NCBI RefSeq assembly: GCF_002112505.1
Contig: NZ_NEHW01000016.1
Coordinates: 55,654 to 119,653, forward strand
Reading direction: 5' to 3'
DNA from: Pseudomonas sp. R28(2017)
Lineage (GTDB): Bacteria; Pseudomonadota; Gammaproteobacteria; Pseudomonadales; Pseudomonadaceae
DNA: 64,000 bases
Position numbers and translations under genes: made by a program. This document shows positions 1-7,912 of the stretch, piece by piece. Position 1 is the first letter of the stretch. Each line of letters begins with the position of its first letter. Under the pieces are notes generated by a model. The model was not told where the DNA came from. It did not search any database and was given only the letters and a program-made list of their open reading frames with translations.

Positions 1-529
1 GCAGGCAGTGCGCAGGCAACCCGGCGTCGGCGGCGCGCCCGACCACGATGAAGGTCCGCCCGGCCGCGGCCAGGTCGTGCTGGAGCACGGCCAGACGCGC
101 CTCGTCGCCGATCAGCAGGCGCGCACCGCTGTCCTCCACGCCGTGCAACAGCTCATCATGCAGGCCCCAGCTGTTGAGCGGCACGCACACCGCGCCGCAG
201 CGCTGGATGGCGGCAAACGCAACCAGCCAGGCCGGCTGGTTGCGCATGGCAATCGCCACCCGCTCGCCAGGGCGCAGGCCCAAACGGCCCGCCAGCTGGC
301 CAGCCAGGCGGTCGACCGCGTCGAAATAGTCGGCAAAGCTCAGGCGCTGCTGTTGCCAGACGACGAACTCCTTGTCGCCATGCGCCCGTGCGGCGTCGAA
401 CACCTGCATCAGGTTGCGTGGCGCATGGCGAAAATGCCGCGGGCCATCCGCGGCCGGGGTCATCACTTCAAACGGTGAACCGGGGCCGATCAACTGCGCC
501 CAGGCATGCCGCCAATGGTCAATGCTCAT
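1..529 (-). CDS. AMP-binding acyl-CoA ligase, N-terminal part (cut by window edge)
   Basis: About 176 codons are visible, starting at ATG 529 with GGAG about 8 nt upstream (MSIDHWRHAW...). The reading has the pattern of the N-terminal domain of class I adenylate-forming enzymes: a segment like GERVAIAMRNQPAWLVAF, then GAVCVPLNSW, then GARLLIGDE. The ATP-binding P-loop and the C-terminal lid lie outside the window, so substrate cannot be read. It is the last visible gene of the minus-strand steroid side-chain operon, 22 nt after the stop of an acyl-CoA dehydrogenase. Inference: it makes the CoA thioester of a steroid carboxylate (C24 or C22). It could also serve another carboxylate. Confidence 0.8.
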   Translation of the reverse strand, partial: MSIDHWRHAWAQLIGPGSPFEVMTPAADGPRHFRHAPRNLMQVFDAARAHGDKEFVVWQQQRLSFADYFDAVDRLAGQLAGRLGLRPGERVAIAMRNQPAWLVAFAAIQRCGAVCVPLNSWGLHDELLHGVEDSGARLLIGDEARLAVLQHDLAAAGRTFIVVGRAADAGLPAHCL

Positions 530-551
530 CAGGGATCTCCAGCCGCTGCGC

Positions 552-1706
552 TCAGGCGCAGGCCGCGTCGAGGGCGGCATAACGTTCGCAATGGAAGTCG
601 CGGTCACCGAGGCAGGCCTGGGCCACCCGTACCCGCTTGAGGTACAGGCCGACATCCAACTCGTCGGTGACGCCGATGCCGCCATGCATCTGCACCGCTT
701 CGTTGGCGACCTGCAGTGCGGTATCGCCGGCCTTCCACTTGGCCAGGCTGACCAGCCGCCCACGCCGGGCGGCGTCCAGTTGCGGGTCGTCGAGCGCCGA
801 TAAGCCAGCCATTACCGCACTGCGCGCCAGGGCCAGCTCGGTGTACAGGTGCGCGGCGCGGTGCTGCAGGGCCTGGAACGAGCCGATCGGCACGTCGAAC
901 TGGACCCGGGTCTTGAGGTAGTCCACGGTGGTCGCGAACAGCTGCTGCGCCGCCCCCAGCAGCTCCGCCGCCAGGCACGCGCGGCCGCGATCGAGCACCG
1001 CGTCGAGCACCGCCCAGGCTGCCCCGGGTTCCCCCAGCAGCGCCTCGCGACCGACACGCACCTGGTCCAGGCGCAGGCGCCCGCTGTTGCGCGAGTCGAT
1101 CAGTGGCAGCGCCGTGCATTCCAGGCCCTGGCTGTCGGCTGGGACCAGGAACAGGCTGATGCCGGCCTCTTCGCTGGCTTGGCCGCCGGTGCGCGCTACC
1201 ACCACGTAGGCATCGGCACCGACACCATCGATGACCCAGAACTTTTCCCCGCTCAGGCGATAACCGTCGCCCTCGGCGACCGCCGCCATGGCCACGTCGC
1301 TGGGCCGGTGACGGGCACCCTCCTCCAGTGCCAGGGCCAAGCGCCGCTCACCGAGGATCGCTGCCTGCAGCCAGTCGTTGTGCTGCTGCGCCGAGCCGGC
1401 CAAGGCCAGCAACGAGCCAGCCAGGACCACGCTGGACAACAGGGGCGTCGCCGCCAGGTGTTGGCCCTTGGCCTCGAAGATCGGCCCCAGGCCCATGCAG
1501 CCGAAGTCCAGCCCACCAAGGTGCTCGCCGAACGGGATGGCGCTCCAGCCCAGCTCGACCGCCTCGCGCCACAGCTGGGTGTCGAAGCCTTGCGTCACGC
1601 CTTGGTCGCGCAGGCGCCGTTGCGCCGCCACGGGGCTGCGCGCAGCGAGAAAGTCGCGGGCACTGTCAGCCAGCAGCCGTTGTTCGTCGTTGTAACGCAG
1701 GTTCAT
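552..1706 (-). CDS. Acyl-CoA dehydrogenase, probable partner subunit of a heteromeric steroid ACAD (FadE27-like)
   Basis: A 384-residue protein with acyl-CoA dehydrogenase fold: N-terminal helices, a middle beta domain (FWVIDG near 155) and C-terminal helices ending MHGGIGVTDELDVGLYLKR. It lacks the C-terminal YEGT/GGTxE signature that carries the catalytic carboxylate in most ACADs, which fits one chain of the alpha2beta2 steroid ACADs described in Mycobacterium. Its ATG overlaps the stop of the preceding ACAD by 4 nt (ATGA), implying translational coupling and a shared complex. Inference: together with the 1703-2908 product it dehydrogenates a steroid side-chain acyl-CoA. Which side-chain length is used cannot be told from sequence. 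Confidence 0.82.
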   Translation of the reverse strand: MNLRYNDEQRLLADSARDFLAARSPVAAQRRLRDQGVTQGFDTQLWREAVELGWSAIPFGEHLGGLDFGCMGLGPIFEAKGQHLAATPLLSSVVLAGSLLALAGSAQQHNDWLQAAILGERRLALALEEGARHRPSDVAMAAVAEGDGYRLSGEKFWVIDGVGADAYVVVARTGGQASEEAGISLFLVPADSQGLECTALPLIDSRNSGRLRLDQVRVGREALLGEPGAAWAVLDAVLDRGRACLAAELLGAAQQLFATTVDYLKTRVQFDVPIGSFQALQHRAAHLYTELALARSAVMAGLSALDDPQLDAARRGRLVSLAKWKAGDTALQVANEAVQMHGGIGVTDELDVGLYLKRVRVAQACLGDRDFHCERYAALDAACA

Positions 1707-2908
1707 GCCGACACTCCTTTCTTGCCATCAGGCAAACCAAGCACGCGCTTGGCAATCACATTGAGCTGCACTTCCGATGCGCCCCCGGAAATGGTCAGCG
1801 CGTAGCTGTTGAGCCAGGCGCGGGTCACCGCCAGCTCGCGCTCGCTGAAGCCCGGTGCCTGCCAGCCGAGTGCGTGGCCGCCCATGGCGTCGAGCAGCAC
1901 CTCGAACTTGTCGCGCTCCTGTTCGGTGTGCAGCAGCTTCATGATCGCCATCAAGCCGCTAATGTCATCGCCGGCCCGCCCCTCCTCGGCCATGCGCTGC
2001 ACCGTCAGGCCATAGGCATGCTCGTCCATGGCGCACGCCACCGCCCGTGCGTGCAACGCCAGCTCGCCCTGGCTGCGCGGCTGCGGCAGGTATTCACGCA
2101 ACAGGGCCAGCAGGTCGAAGTGCGAGGGCAGGCTGAATTCGCCGAACTTCGACATGGCCTTGCGTTCGTGTTGCAGCAGGTACTTGCCGAGGTTCCAGCC
2201 GCCATTGAGCGGACCGATCAACTGGCTCTTGGGCACCGTCACACCATCGAAGAACACCTGGCAGAACGCCGACTTGCCGCTGATCAGGTCGATCGGCACC
2301 GGCTTGACCCCGGGGCTGCGCATGTCCAGCACGATCAGGCTGATGCCTTCATGCTTGGGCGCCTGGCTGTCGGTGCGCACCAGCGCGTACATCCAGTCGG
2401 ACTTGTCGCCGTACGAGGTCCAGATCTTGCTGCCATCGACCACGAAGTGATCGCCAGCGTCACGCGCGGCCATCTTCAGGCTGGCCAGGTCGGAGCCGGC
2501 GTTGGGTTCGGAAAAGCCCTGGCACCAGCGCACCTCCCCACGCGCCATGGGCGGCAGCAGGCTGAGTTTCTGTTCTTCGCTGCCGTAAGCCAGCAACACC
2601 GGGCCAAGCATCCAGATGCCCAGGTTGATCTGCGGCGGCCGGCACTTGAGGCGGCGCATTTCGCTTTCCAGCACCGCCAGCTGCTCGGCATCCAGCCCGG
2701 CGCCGCCGTAGGCCTCGGGCCATTCGGGGCAGAACCAGCGCTTGTCGCGCATGCGCTCGAACCACAGGCGCGCATCGTCGTTGGCGAACTGCGGCTGGCT
2801 GGCGCCCCAGACCACATCGCCTTCGCCCATGGCGGTGCGCATCGACTGCGGGCAGTTGGCTTCCAGCCAGGCACGGGTCTCGTGCCTGAATTGCTCTATC
2901 GTGCTCAT
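1703..2908 (-). CDS. Acyl-CoA dehydrogenase, probable catalytic-type subunit of a heteromeric steroid ACAD (FadE26-like)
   Basis: The start is ATG 2908 (MSTIEQFRHETRAW), preceded by GAGGG. An in-frame TTG at 2917 lies closer to that Shine-Dalgarno sequence and is less likely. The protein has about 401 residues, with typical ACAD segments CQGFSEPNAGSDLASL and IWTSYGDKSDWMYALVRT (flavin and substrate environment), and a C-terminus LTISGGASEVQLNVIAKRVL, the FadE26-type ending that holds FAD contacts. It overlaps the downstream ACAD by ATGA. The 68-nt gap upstream contains a GC-rich stem-loop. Inference: it pairs with the 552-1706 product as an alpha-beta dehydrogenase acting on a steroid side chain. 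Confidence 0.85.
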   Translation of the reverse strand: MSTIEQFRHETRAWLEANCPQSMRTAMGEGDVVWGASQPQFANDDARLWFERMRDKRWFCPEWPEAYGGAGLDAEQLAVLESEMRRLKCRPPQINLGIWMLGPVLLAYGSEEQKLSLLPPMARGEVRWCQGFSEPNAGSDLASLKMAARDAGDHFVVDGSKIWTSYGDKSDWMYALVRTDSQAPKHEGISLIVLDMRSPGVKPVPIDLISGKSAFCQVFFDGVTVPKSQLIGPLNGGWNLGKYLLQHERKAMSKFGEFSLPSHFDLLALLREYLPQPRSQGELALHARAVACAMDEHAYGLTVQRMAEEGRAGDDISGLMAIMKLLHTEQERDKFEVLLDAMGGHALGWQAPGFSERELAVTRAWLNSYALTISGGASEVQLNVIAKRVLGLPDGKKGVSA

Positions 2909-2928
2909 CGGATGCAACCCTCGGCCCA

Positions 2929-2955
2929 GGCCCCGGGCACTGCCGGGGCGGGGCC
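2929..2955. other. GC-rich inverted repeat between two acyl-CoA dehydrogenase genes
   Basis: GGCCCCG (2929-2935) pairs with CGGGGCC (2949-2955) around a 13-nt loop that can itself pair in part. No U-tract follows on the minus strand, so it does not look like a terminator for this operon. It may be an mRNA-stabilising hairpin or chance in GC-rich DNA. Confidence 0.35.
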
Positions 2956-2976
2956 TTTCGTTGTGGTTGTGGTGGC

Positions 2977-4146
2977 TCAGCGCTGGGCGCGCGGCATGCC
3001 CAGGCCGAACTGGGCGATCAGCTCGCGCTGGATTTCATTGGTGCCGCCGCCAAAGGTCACGGTGACCGAGGCGCGCAGCTCGTACTCCAGGTCGCCGTGC
3101 AGCGCCGCCGCCGCCGAGCCACCACGGACCACGCCATTGGCACCGACGATGGCCGACAGCCGGCGCAGGATCTCGATCGCCGATTCCGAGCCGTACACCT
3201 TGGTGGTCGAGCTCAACGCCACGTCCATGTGCTCGCGCTCAAGGTTGGCGGCAATGCGCAGGTTGATCAGGCGCATCGCCTCCAGGCGCGCATAACACTC
3301 GGCCAGCGAACTGCGCACCCAGGCCTTGTCCATTGCCCGCCGGCCCTGCTCGTCACGGGCCTTGGCCCACAGGTAGACGCGGCGGAACAGCCCGACGACC
3401 TTGTCCGACCAGGAACCCAGGCCCAGGCGCTCGTGGTTGAGCTGCGACGTGATCAGCTTCCAGCCACCGTGCAGCTCGCCGACCAGCATGTCCCGTGGTA
3501 CTTGGACGTTGTCGTAGTAGGTGGCGGCAGTCGGGTTGCTGGTGGTCGGGATCACCGTGCTGGAAAACCCTGGCAGGCGGGTGTCGAGGATCAGGATCGA
3601 CACGCCCTTGTGCCGCGCCTGGTTCGGGTCGGTGCGCGCCGCCAGCCAGATGAAATCGGCCGACTCGGCGCCCGAGGTCCACAGCTTGTTGCCGTTGACC
3701 ACGAAGTGCTCGCCGTCCAGCCGGGCGCTGGTGCGCAGCACCGCCAGGTCGCTGCCGGCATCGGGCTCGGAGTAACCGATGGCGAACATGATTTCGCCGG
3801 CGGCGATGCCCGGCAGAAAGCGTTCCTTCTGCGCCGCGCTGCCGTGTTCCATCAGCGCCGGGCCCACCGTGCTGATGGTCACGAACGGCAGCGGCGCGCC
3901 GGCGATATTGGCCTCTTCGAAAAAGATCAGCTGCTCGGTGGCGGCGTAGCCCTGGCCGCCATGGGCCTTCGGCCAGCCCACCGCCAGCCAGCCGTCACGG
4001 CCCATCTGGCGTACGGTCTGGCGATACAGCTCGCCGCCCTCCTGGCCGCGCAGGCGCTCGCGCAGCTCGGGGGTCATCAGCGCCTGGAAGTAGTCGCGCA
4101 CCTGGCGGCGCAGCGCATGTTGCTCGGGGGTAAGATCGACGAACAT
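2977..4146 (-). CDS. Acyl-CoA dehydrogenase, catalytic-type subunit (ChsE2/FadE29-like)
   Basis: A 389-residue ACAD beginning MFVDLTPEQHALRRQVRDYF. It shows the flavin-proximal segments AIGYSEPDAGSDLAVLRT and LWTSGAESADFIWLAART, and ends TFGGGTNEIQRELIAQFGLG. This ending is characteristic of the FadE29/ChsE2 chain of the mycobacterial steroid ACAD, which dehydrogenates the three-carbon side chain of 3-oxo-4-pregnene-20-carboxyl-CoA. The likely partner chain is the 5744-6877 product in the same operon. Order is aldolase, then this gene, with a 10-nt gap (stop 4157 to start 4146). The assignment to the C22 step rests on resemblance of the C-terminus and on the neighbouring ChsH/Ltp2-type genes. 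Confidence 0.85.
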   Translation of the reverse strand: MFVDLTPEQHALRRQVRDYFQALMTPELRERLRGQEGGELYRQTVRQMGRDGWLAVGWPKAHGGQGYAATEQLIFFEEANIAGAPLPFVTISTVGPALMEHGSAAQKERFLPGIAAGEIMFAIGYSEPDAGSDLAVLRTSARLDGEHFVVNGNKLWTSGAESADFIWLAARTDPNQARHKGVSILILDTRLPGFSSTVIPTTSNPTAATYYDNVQVPRDMLVGELHGGWKLITSQLNHERLGLGSWSDKVVGLFRRVYLWAKARDEQGRRAMDKAWVRSSLAECYARLEAMRLINLRIAANLEREHMDVALSSTTKVYGSESAIEILRRLSAIVGANGVVRGGSAAAALHGDLEYELRASVTVTFGGGTNEIQRELIAQFGLGMPRAQR

Positions 4147-4156
4147 GCAGTGCTCC

Positions 4157-5356
4157 TCAGGCCGCGCCCAGAATCAGGCCGCTGGTGGGCACGCCGGTGC
4201 CGGCGGTGACCAGCACGTTTTCCACGTCAGCCACCTGGTTGACCGCCGTGCCGCGCACCTGGCGCACCGCCTCGGCGATGCCGTTCATGCCATGGATGTA
4301 GGCCTCGCCCAGTTGCCCGCCGTGGGTGTTGATCGGCAGCTTGCCGCCACGGGCGTGGTGCCCGGCGCGGATGAACTCCTTGGCTTCGCCACGCCGGGCA
4401 AAGCCGAATTCTTCCAGCTGCGGCAGCACGAACGGGGTGAAGTGGTCGTAGATCACCGCCGTCTGCAACGCCTCGGGGCCGAGCCCGGACTGGCGGTACA
4501 GCTCCTTGGCGACCACGCCCATTTCCGGCAGGCCGGTGATGTCGTCGCGGTAGAACGAGGTCATGCTCTGCTGGCCCTGGGTGATGCCCTGGGAGCCGGC
4601 CTTGATGGTCACCGGTTTCTGCCGCAGGTCGCGGGCACGTTCGGCCGAGGTGATGACCATGGCCACCGCCCCGTCGGACTCCTGGCAGCAGTCGAGCAGG
4701 TGCAGCGGCTCGCAGATCCAGCGCGAGGCCTGGTGTTCTTCGAGGGTGATCGGCTTGCCATGGAAGAACGCCTTGGGGTTGGTCGCGGCAAAGTCCCGCG
4801 CCGCCACGGCGACCCGGCCGAAGTCTTCCGAGGTGGCGCCATAGGTGTGCATGTAGCGCTGGGCGAACATGCCGACCCAGGCGGCCGGGGTATGGAAGCC
4901 GTGGGGCATGTACCAGCCGTAGTTGACGTTGTCGAAGATCGGCGTGGCAGCAAAGCCGTAGCTGCCGCTGCCGAAGCGGTACCAGGAGCGTTCATTCATC
5001 GCCCGGTACACCACCACCACCTTGGCCACGCCGGTCGCCACCGCCATGGCCGCGTGCATCACCGGCGCACAGGCGGCGCCGCCACCGTGGGGCACCTGGG
5101 AGAAGAACTTGACGTCCTTGCAGCCCAGCAGGCGGGCGATTTCGTACTCCGGGACCTTGTCCACCGAATAGGAGCTGAAGCCCTCCACTTCCGAGGGGTC
5201 GATGCCGGCGTCGCGCAGGGCTTCGAGGGTGGCTTCGAGGGCCAGGCGCAGCTCGGTGCGCCCGGAGTTCTTGGAAAATTCGGTCGCGCCCAAGCCGACG
5301 ATTGCGGCGCGCCCGGAAATCGACATCGTGTTCATGCTGCTGCCTCCAGAGGTCAT
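4157..5356 (-). CDS. Ltp2-type steroid side-chain aldolase (thiolase superfamily)
   Basis: A thiolase-fold protein of up to 399 residues. An internal ATG at residue 8 (MNTMSISGRAAIVG) is a second possible start. N-terminal AAIVGLGATEFSKNSGRTEL and a C-terminal block GGKLPINTHGGQLGEAYIHG are typical of the lipid-transfer/SCPx-like thiolases that include Ltp2. Classical thiolase nucleophile contexts are not evident. Known for the family: Ltp2 needs a DUF35 partner and cleaves the 17-hydroxy-C22-CoA thioester into a 17-ketosteroid and propionyl-CoA. Here the DUF35 partner (fused to MaoC, 6887-7855) and the MaoC hydratase (5353-5772) are in the same operon. The GTG-free start at 5356 overlaps the hydratase stop by 4 nt. 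Confidence 0.85.
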   Translation of the reverse strand: MTSGGSSMNTMSISGRAAIVGLGATEFSKNSGRTELRLALEATLEALRDAGIDPSEVEGFSSYSVDKVPEYEIARLLGCKDVKFFSQVPHGGGAACAPVMHAAMAVATGVAKVVVVYRAMNERSWYRFGSGSYGFAATPIFDNVNYGWYMPHGFHTPAAWVGMFAQRYMHTYGATSEDFGRVAVAARDFAATNPKAFFHGKPITLEEHQASRWICEPLHLLDCCQESDGAVAMVITSAERARDLRQKPVTIKAGSQGITQGQQSMTSFYRDDITGLPEMGVVAKELYRQSGLGPEALQTAVIYDHFTPFVLPQLEEFGFARRGEAKEFIRAGHHARGGKLPINTHGGQLGEAYIHGMNGIAEAVRQVRGTAVNQVADVENVLVTAGTGVPTSGLILGAA

Positions 5357-5772
5357 GGCAGCACCAGCGCGACCGTGCCGGTCACGTGGTTGCCCATTGA
5401 GTTCTTGCCGCTCAGGGTCACTTCCACCGTGCGGGTTTCGGGGTCACAACGGGTCACGCTGCCGCTGAAGGTCATGCAGTCGCCGGGGTAGTTGGGCACG
5501 CCCAGCTTGATCTTCAACGCGGTGAAGCGCGCCAGCGGGCCGGCCCAGCCTTCGACGAAGCGCTGCACCAGGCCGTTGGTGGTGAGGATGTTCATGAACA
5601 CATGGGGCGAGCCCAGTTCACGGGCGGCATCCAGGTCGTGGTGGCCAGGGAAGTAGTCGCGCGTGGCGATCGCGCCGCCGGCGATCAGCGCCACGGTGAT
5701 TGGCACCTGCAGCGCGGGCAGGGTTTCGCCGGGGCGCACATCGTCAAAGCGCTTGGTGTTCTTCGAGGTCAT
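5353..5772 (-). CDS. Small MaoC-like enoyl-CoA hydratase (ChsH1-like)
   Basis: A 139-residue single hot-dog protein. RDYFPGHHD (38-46) carries the hydratase-2 pair Asp39/His44 with the canonical five-residue offset. Length and sequence fit ChsH1, which with ChsH2 forms the hydratase that adds water to the C17-C20 double bond of the C22 steroid CoA ester. The ATG at 5772 has GGGATGGAAAT upstream, and the first 29 nt overlap the end of the 5744-6877 gene in another frame, an unusually long coupling overlap. The stop overlaps the aldolase start by 4 nt. Inference: it works with the 6887-7855 product as a hydratase-aldolase complex. Confidence 0.87.
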   Translation of the reverse strand: MTSKNTKRFDDVRPGETLPALQVPITVALIAGGAIATRDYFPGHHDLDAARELGSPHVFMNILTTNGLVQRFVEGWAGPLARFTALKIKLGVPNYPGDCMTFSGSVTRCDPETRTVEVTLSGKNSMGNHVTGTVALVLP

Positions 5773-6877
5773 ATTTCCATCCCAGCTTGTCGTTGTCGCT
5801 CAGCCAGTCGCCGAGCCGTTCCAGGCATGCCGCCGCACCGCCCAGGGCGATGCCCAGGGCGCGGCTCCAGTAGAGGTAGCGGTGAATCGGGTAGGTCAGG
5901 TCGACGCCAATGCCGCCGTGCACGTGCTGGGCGACATGGCCGATGCGGTGGCCGGCTTCGCAGGCCAGGTAGGCGGTGGCCTGGGCCTCGGACGGTGCCG
6001 GCAGGCCGGCATCGAGCCGGTAGCACAGTTGCCACAGGGCGCTGCGCAAGGCCTCCAGGGCAATGTGCGCATCGGCCATGCTCATTTGCACCGCCTGGAA
6101 GCTGCCGATGCGCCGGTCGAACTGTTGGCGCTCGCTCACATAGGCCACGGTGCGCTGGATGTGCTCGGCACTGACCCCCAACTGCAGGGCTGCCAGGGCG
6201 GCGATGGCGCGTGGTTCGAGCCAGGCCAGCGCGGCGGCGGGTAGCACGCGGTCGGCACTGACCCGCAGGCCCTCGATGTGCAGGTCGGTGATCGCTTCGC
6301 CGTGAGTCTGCACCCCCGGCACGCGACGTATGGCCGGGTTGTCGAGGTCGAGCAGCAGCAGCCGTGGCTGGCCGTTGGCAAGTACCGGCAGTAGCGCCGC
6401 GTGGGCCTGCCCACCGAGTGCCAGGGCCGCCACCTGCCCGCTCACCTGCCAGCCCTCTGCACAGGCCGCGGCCTGCAAAGCGATGCCGCTTGCGGCGTGC
6501 AGGCCCTCCAGCGACAGGCTCAGCAAGCGCTCGCCAGTCGCCGCACTGGCCGCCAGCTGCGCCAGGTCGCCCAGGCCGAAGGCGGCCAGGGTCGCCGCCG
6601 CCAACTGGTGCCGCCACAGCGGTACCTGGCCGAGGCTGCGCCCCTGGGCCTGCAACACCAACATCAGCTCGGTCATGCCAAGGCCGCTGCCGCCCAGCTG
6701 CTCGGGGATGGCCAGGGCGTGCAGGCCGGTTTCCTGGCACAGCGCCCAGAGCGGAGCCATCAGCGGCTCGCCGCTGGCATCCCAGTGGCGCAGATAATCA
6801 TCGTGGCAGTGGTCGCTGAACAGGCTCTCGGCCATCTGCTCGATGGCCCGCTGGTCTTCGCTCAATTGAAAGTCCAT
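5744..6877 (-). CDS. Acyl-CoA dehydrogenase partner subunit (ChsE1/FadE28-like)
   Basis: A 377-residue divergent ACAD. It opens MDFQLSEDQRAIEQMAESLF and has the C-terminal helix HVHGGIGVDLTYPIHRYLYW. No EGT-type catalytic signature follows, and the middle domain is Ala/Leu-rich with weak flavin-loop conservation. This profile fits the non-catalytic-looking chain FadE28/ChsE1 that forms an alpha2beta2 enzyme with FadE29/ChsE2, represented here by 2977-4146. The gene starts 9 nt after the MaoC/DUF35 gene and its last 29 nt overlap the small hydratase gene. The role in the three-carbon side-chain step is inferred from family and context. Confidence 0.82.
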   Translation of the reverse strand: MDFQLSEDQRAIEQMAESLFSDHCHDDYLRHWDASGEPLMAPLWALCQETGLHALAIPEQLGGSGLGMTELMLVLQAQGRSLGQVPLWRHQLAAATLAAFGLGDLAQLAASAATGERLLSLSLEGLHAASGIALQAAACAEGWQVSGQVAALALGGQAHAALLPVLANGQPRLLLLDLDNPAIRRVPGVQTHGEAITDLHIEGLRVSADRVLPAAALAWLEPRAIAALAALQLGVSAEHIQRTVAYVSERQQFDRRIGSFQAVQMSMADAHIALEALRSALWQLCYRLDAGLPAPSEAQATAYLACEAGHRIGHVAQHVHGGIGVDLTYPIHRYLYWSRALGIALGGAAACLERLGDWLSDNDKLGWKYDLEEHQAL

Positions 6878-6886
6878 GGGCGCCCC

Positions 6887-7855
6887 TTACTCGGCCACAG
6901 GCCGGAACAACGGCAGGGTCTGCTGCTCGTCGAAGGTATGGAATTCGACCTGCAGGCGCTGGCCGATCTGCAGTTGCTCGCGTTGCACGCCGATCAACCC
7001 GGCGACCAGGCGCACGCCCTCCTCCAGCTCGATCAGGCCGATCGGGTTGGGGTAGTCGAACGGCGCCACTTCGGGGTAATGCATGACCACGAAGGAATAC
7101 AGGCTGCCGCGCCCGCTGGCCTGGACGCTGTCCCACTCGAAGCTGTGGCAGGCCATGCACACCGGCGCCGGTGGGTGGCGCAAGGTGGCGCAGGCGCTGC
7201 AGCGCTGAATCAGCAAGCGGCCTTCGGCGCAGCCTTCCCAGAAGAACCGGGTGTCGTCGCTTACCCCCGGCAGCGGGCGCTTGGCCTTGGCCGGTGCGGC
7301 CTCGGGCTTGGCGGCCGGCTGCGGGTTGGCCGGGCGGAACTTGAACACGCGGAACAGCAATTCGCCCACCGGCTCGTCGCCTTCGGGCTTTTCGACGAAA
7401 TGGCTCATCACCAGGGTGACGAAGAAGCCGGTGCCCAGGGCGGTGGTCTTCTCGTCGCCCACCGCGTCAAGGCGGGTGGTGTAGTACAGCCGCTCACCCA
7501 GCTGCACCGGGCGGGTGAAGCTCAGCTCGGAGTTCACCGCCACCACCGAGGCGTAGCCATATTCCTCGATCAGCTTGAGCACTTCGTACGGGTTCTGCTC
7601 GGTGGAGCCCGGCGGGTAGTTGTTGGCGTGCAGCCCTTCCATGGTCCACACCTGGAGCATGGCCGGCGGGGCGACGATCGCCTGGTGCGGGCTGCTCTGG
7701 GCAAAGTCGGGGTCGCTGTAGAGCGGGTTGTCGATGCCCATGATCTCGCACCACTGGCGGATCATCGGCGCATTCACCGCATCCCAGGCATACACCCGGC
7801 CATATTCGCGGCCCACGAGGGCGCGCACGCTGGATAGCAATTGTGGGTCAGCCAA
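6887..7855 (-). CDS. MaoC-DUF35 fusion: ChsH2-like hydratase subunit and aldolase partner
   Basis: A 322-residue two-domain protein. Residues about 1-175 form a hot-dog MaoC-N domain. A Pro/Ala linker (about 176-196) leads to a DUF35 domain with a zinc ribbon (Cys219, Cys222, Cys233, Cys236; CSAC and CMAC) and an OB-fold (GSLYSFVVMHYP). This is the architecture of ChsH2, whose MaoC part pairs with ChsH1 and whose DUF35 part activates Ltp2; both partners are in the operon. The start is TTG at 7855. It is chosen because AGGAG sits 6 nt upstream, and the reading MADPQLLSSVRALVGREYG begins the domain properly. The fusion may channel the labile hydrated intermediate. Confidence 0.9.
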   Translation of the reverse strand: MADPQLLSSVRALVGREYGRVYAWDAVNAPMIRQWCEIMGIDNPLYSDPDFAQSSPHQAIVAPPAMLQVWTMEGLHANNYPPGSTEQNPYEVLKLIEEYGYASVVAVNSELSFTRPVQLGERLYYTTRLDAVGDEKTTALGTGFFVTLVMSHFVEKPEGDEPVGELLFRVFKFRPANPQPAAKPEAAPAKAKRPLPGVSDDTRFFWEGCAEGRLLIQRCSACATLRHPPAPVCMACHSFEWDSVQASGRGSLYSFVVMHYPEVAPFDYPNPIGLIELEEGVRLVAGLIGVQREQLQIGQRLQVEFHTFDEQQTLPLFRPVAE

Positions 7856-7912
7856 AGTCGTCTCCTGCTACGTGAGGGCGGCGCGCCGATACGGCCACCG
7901 CCAGGTGGTCGA

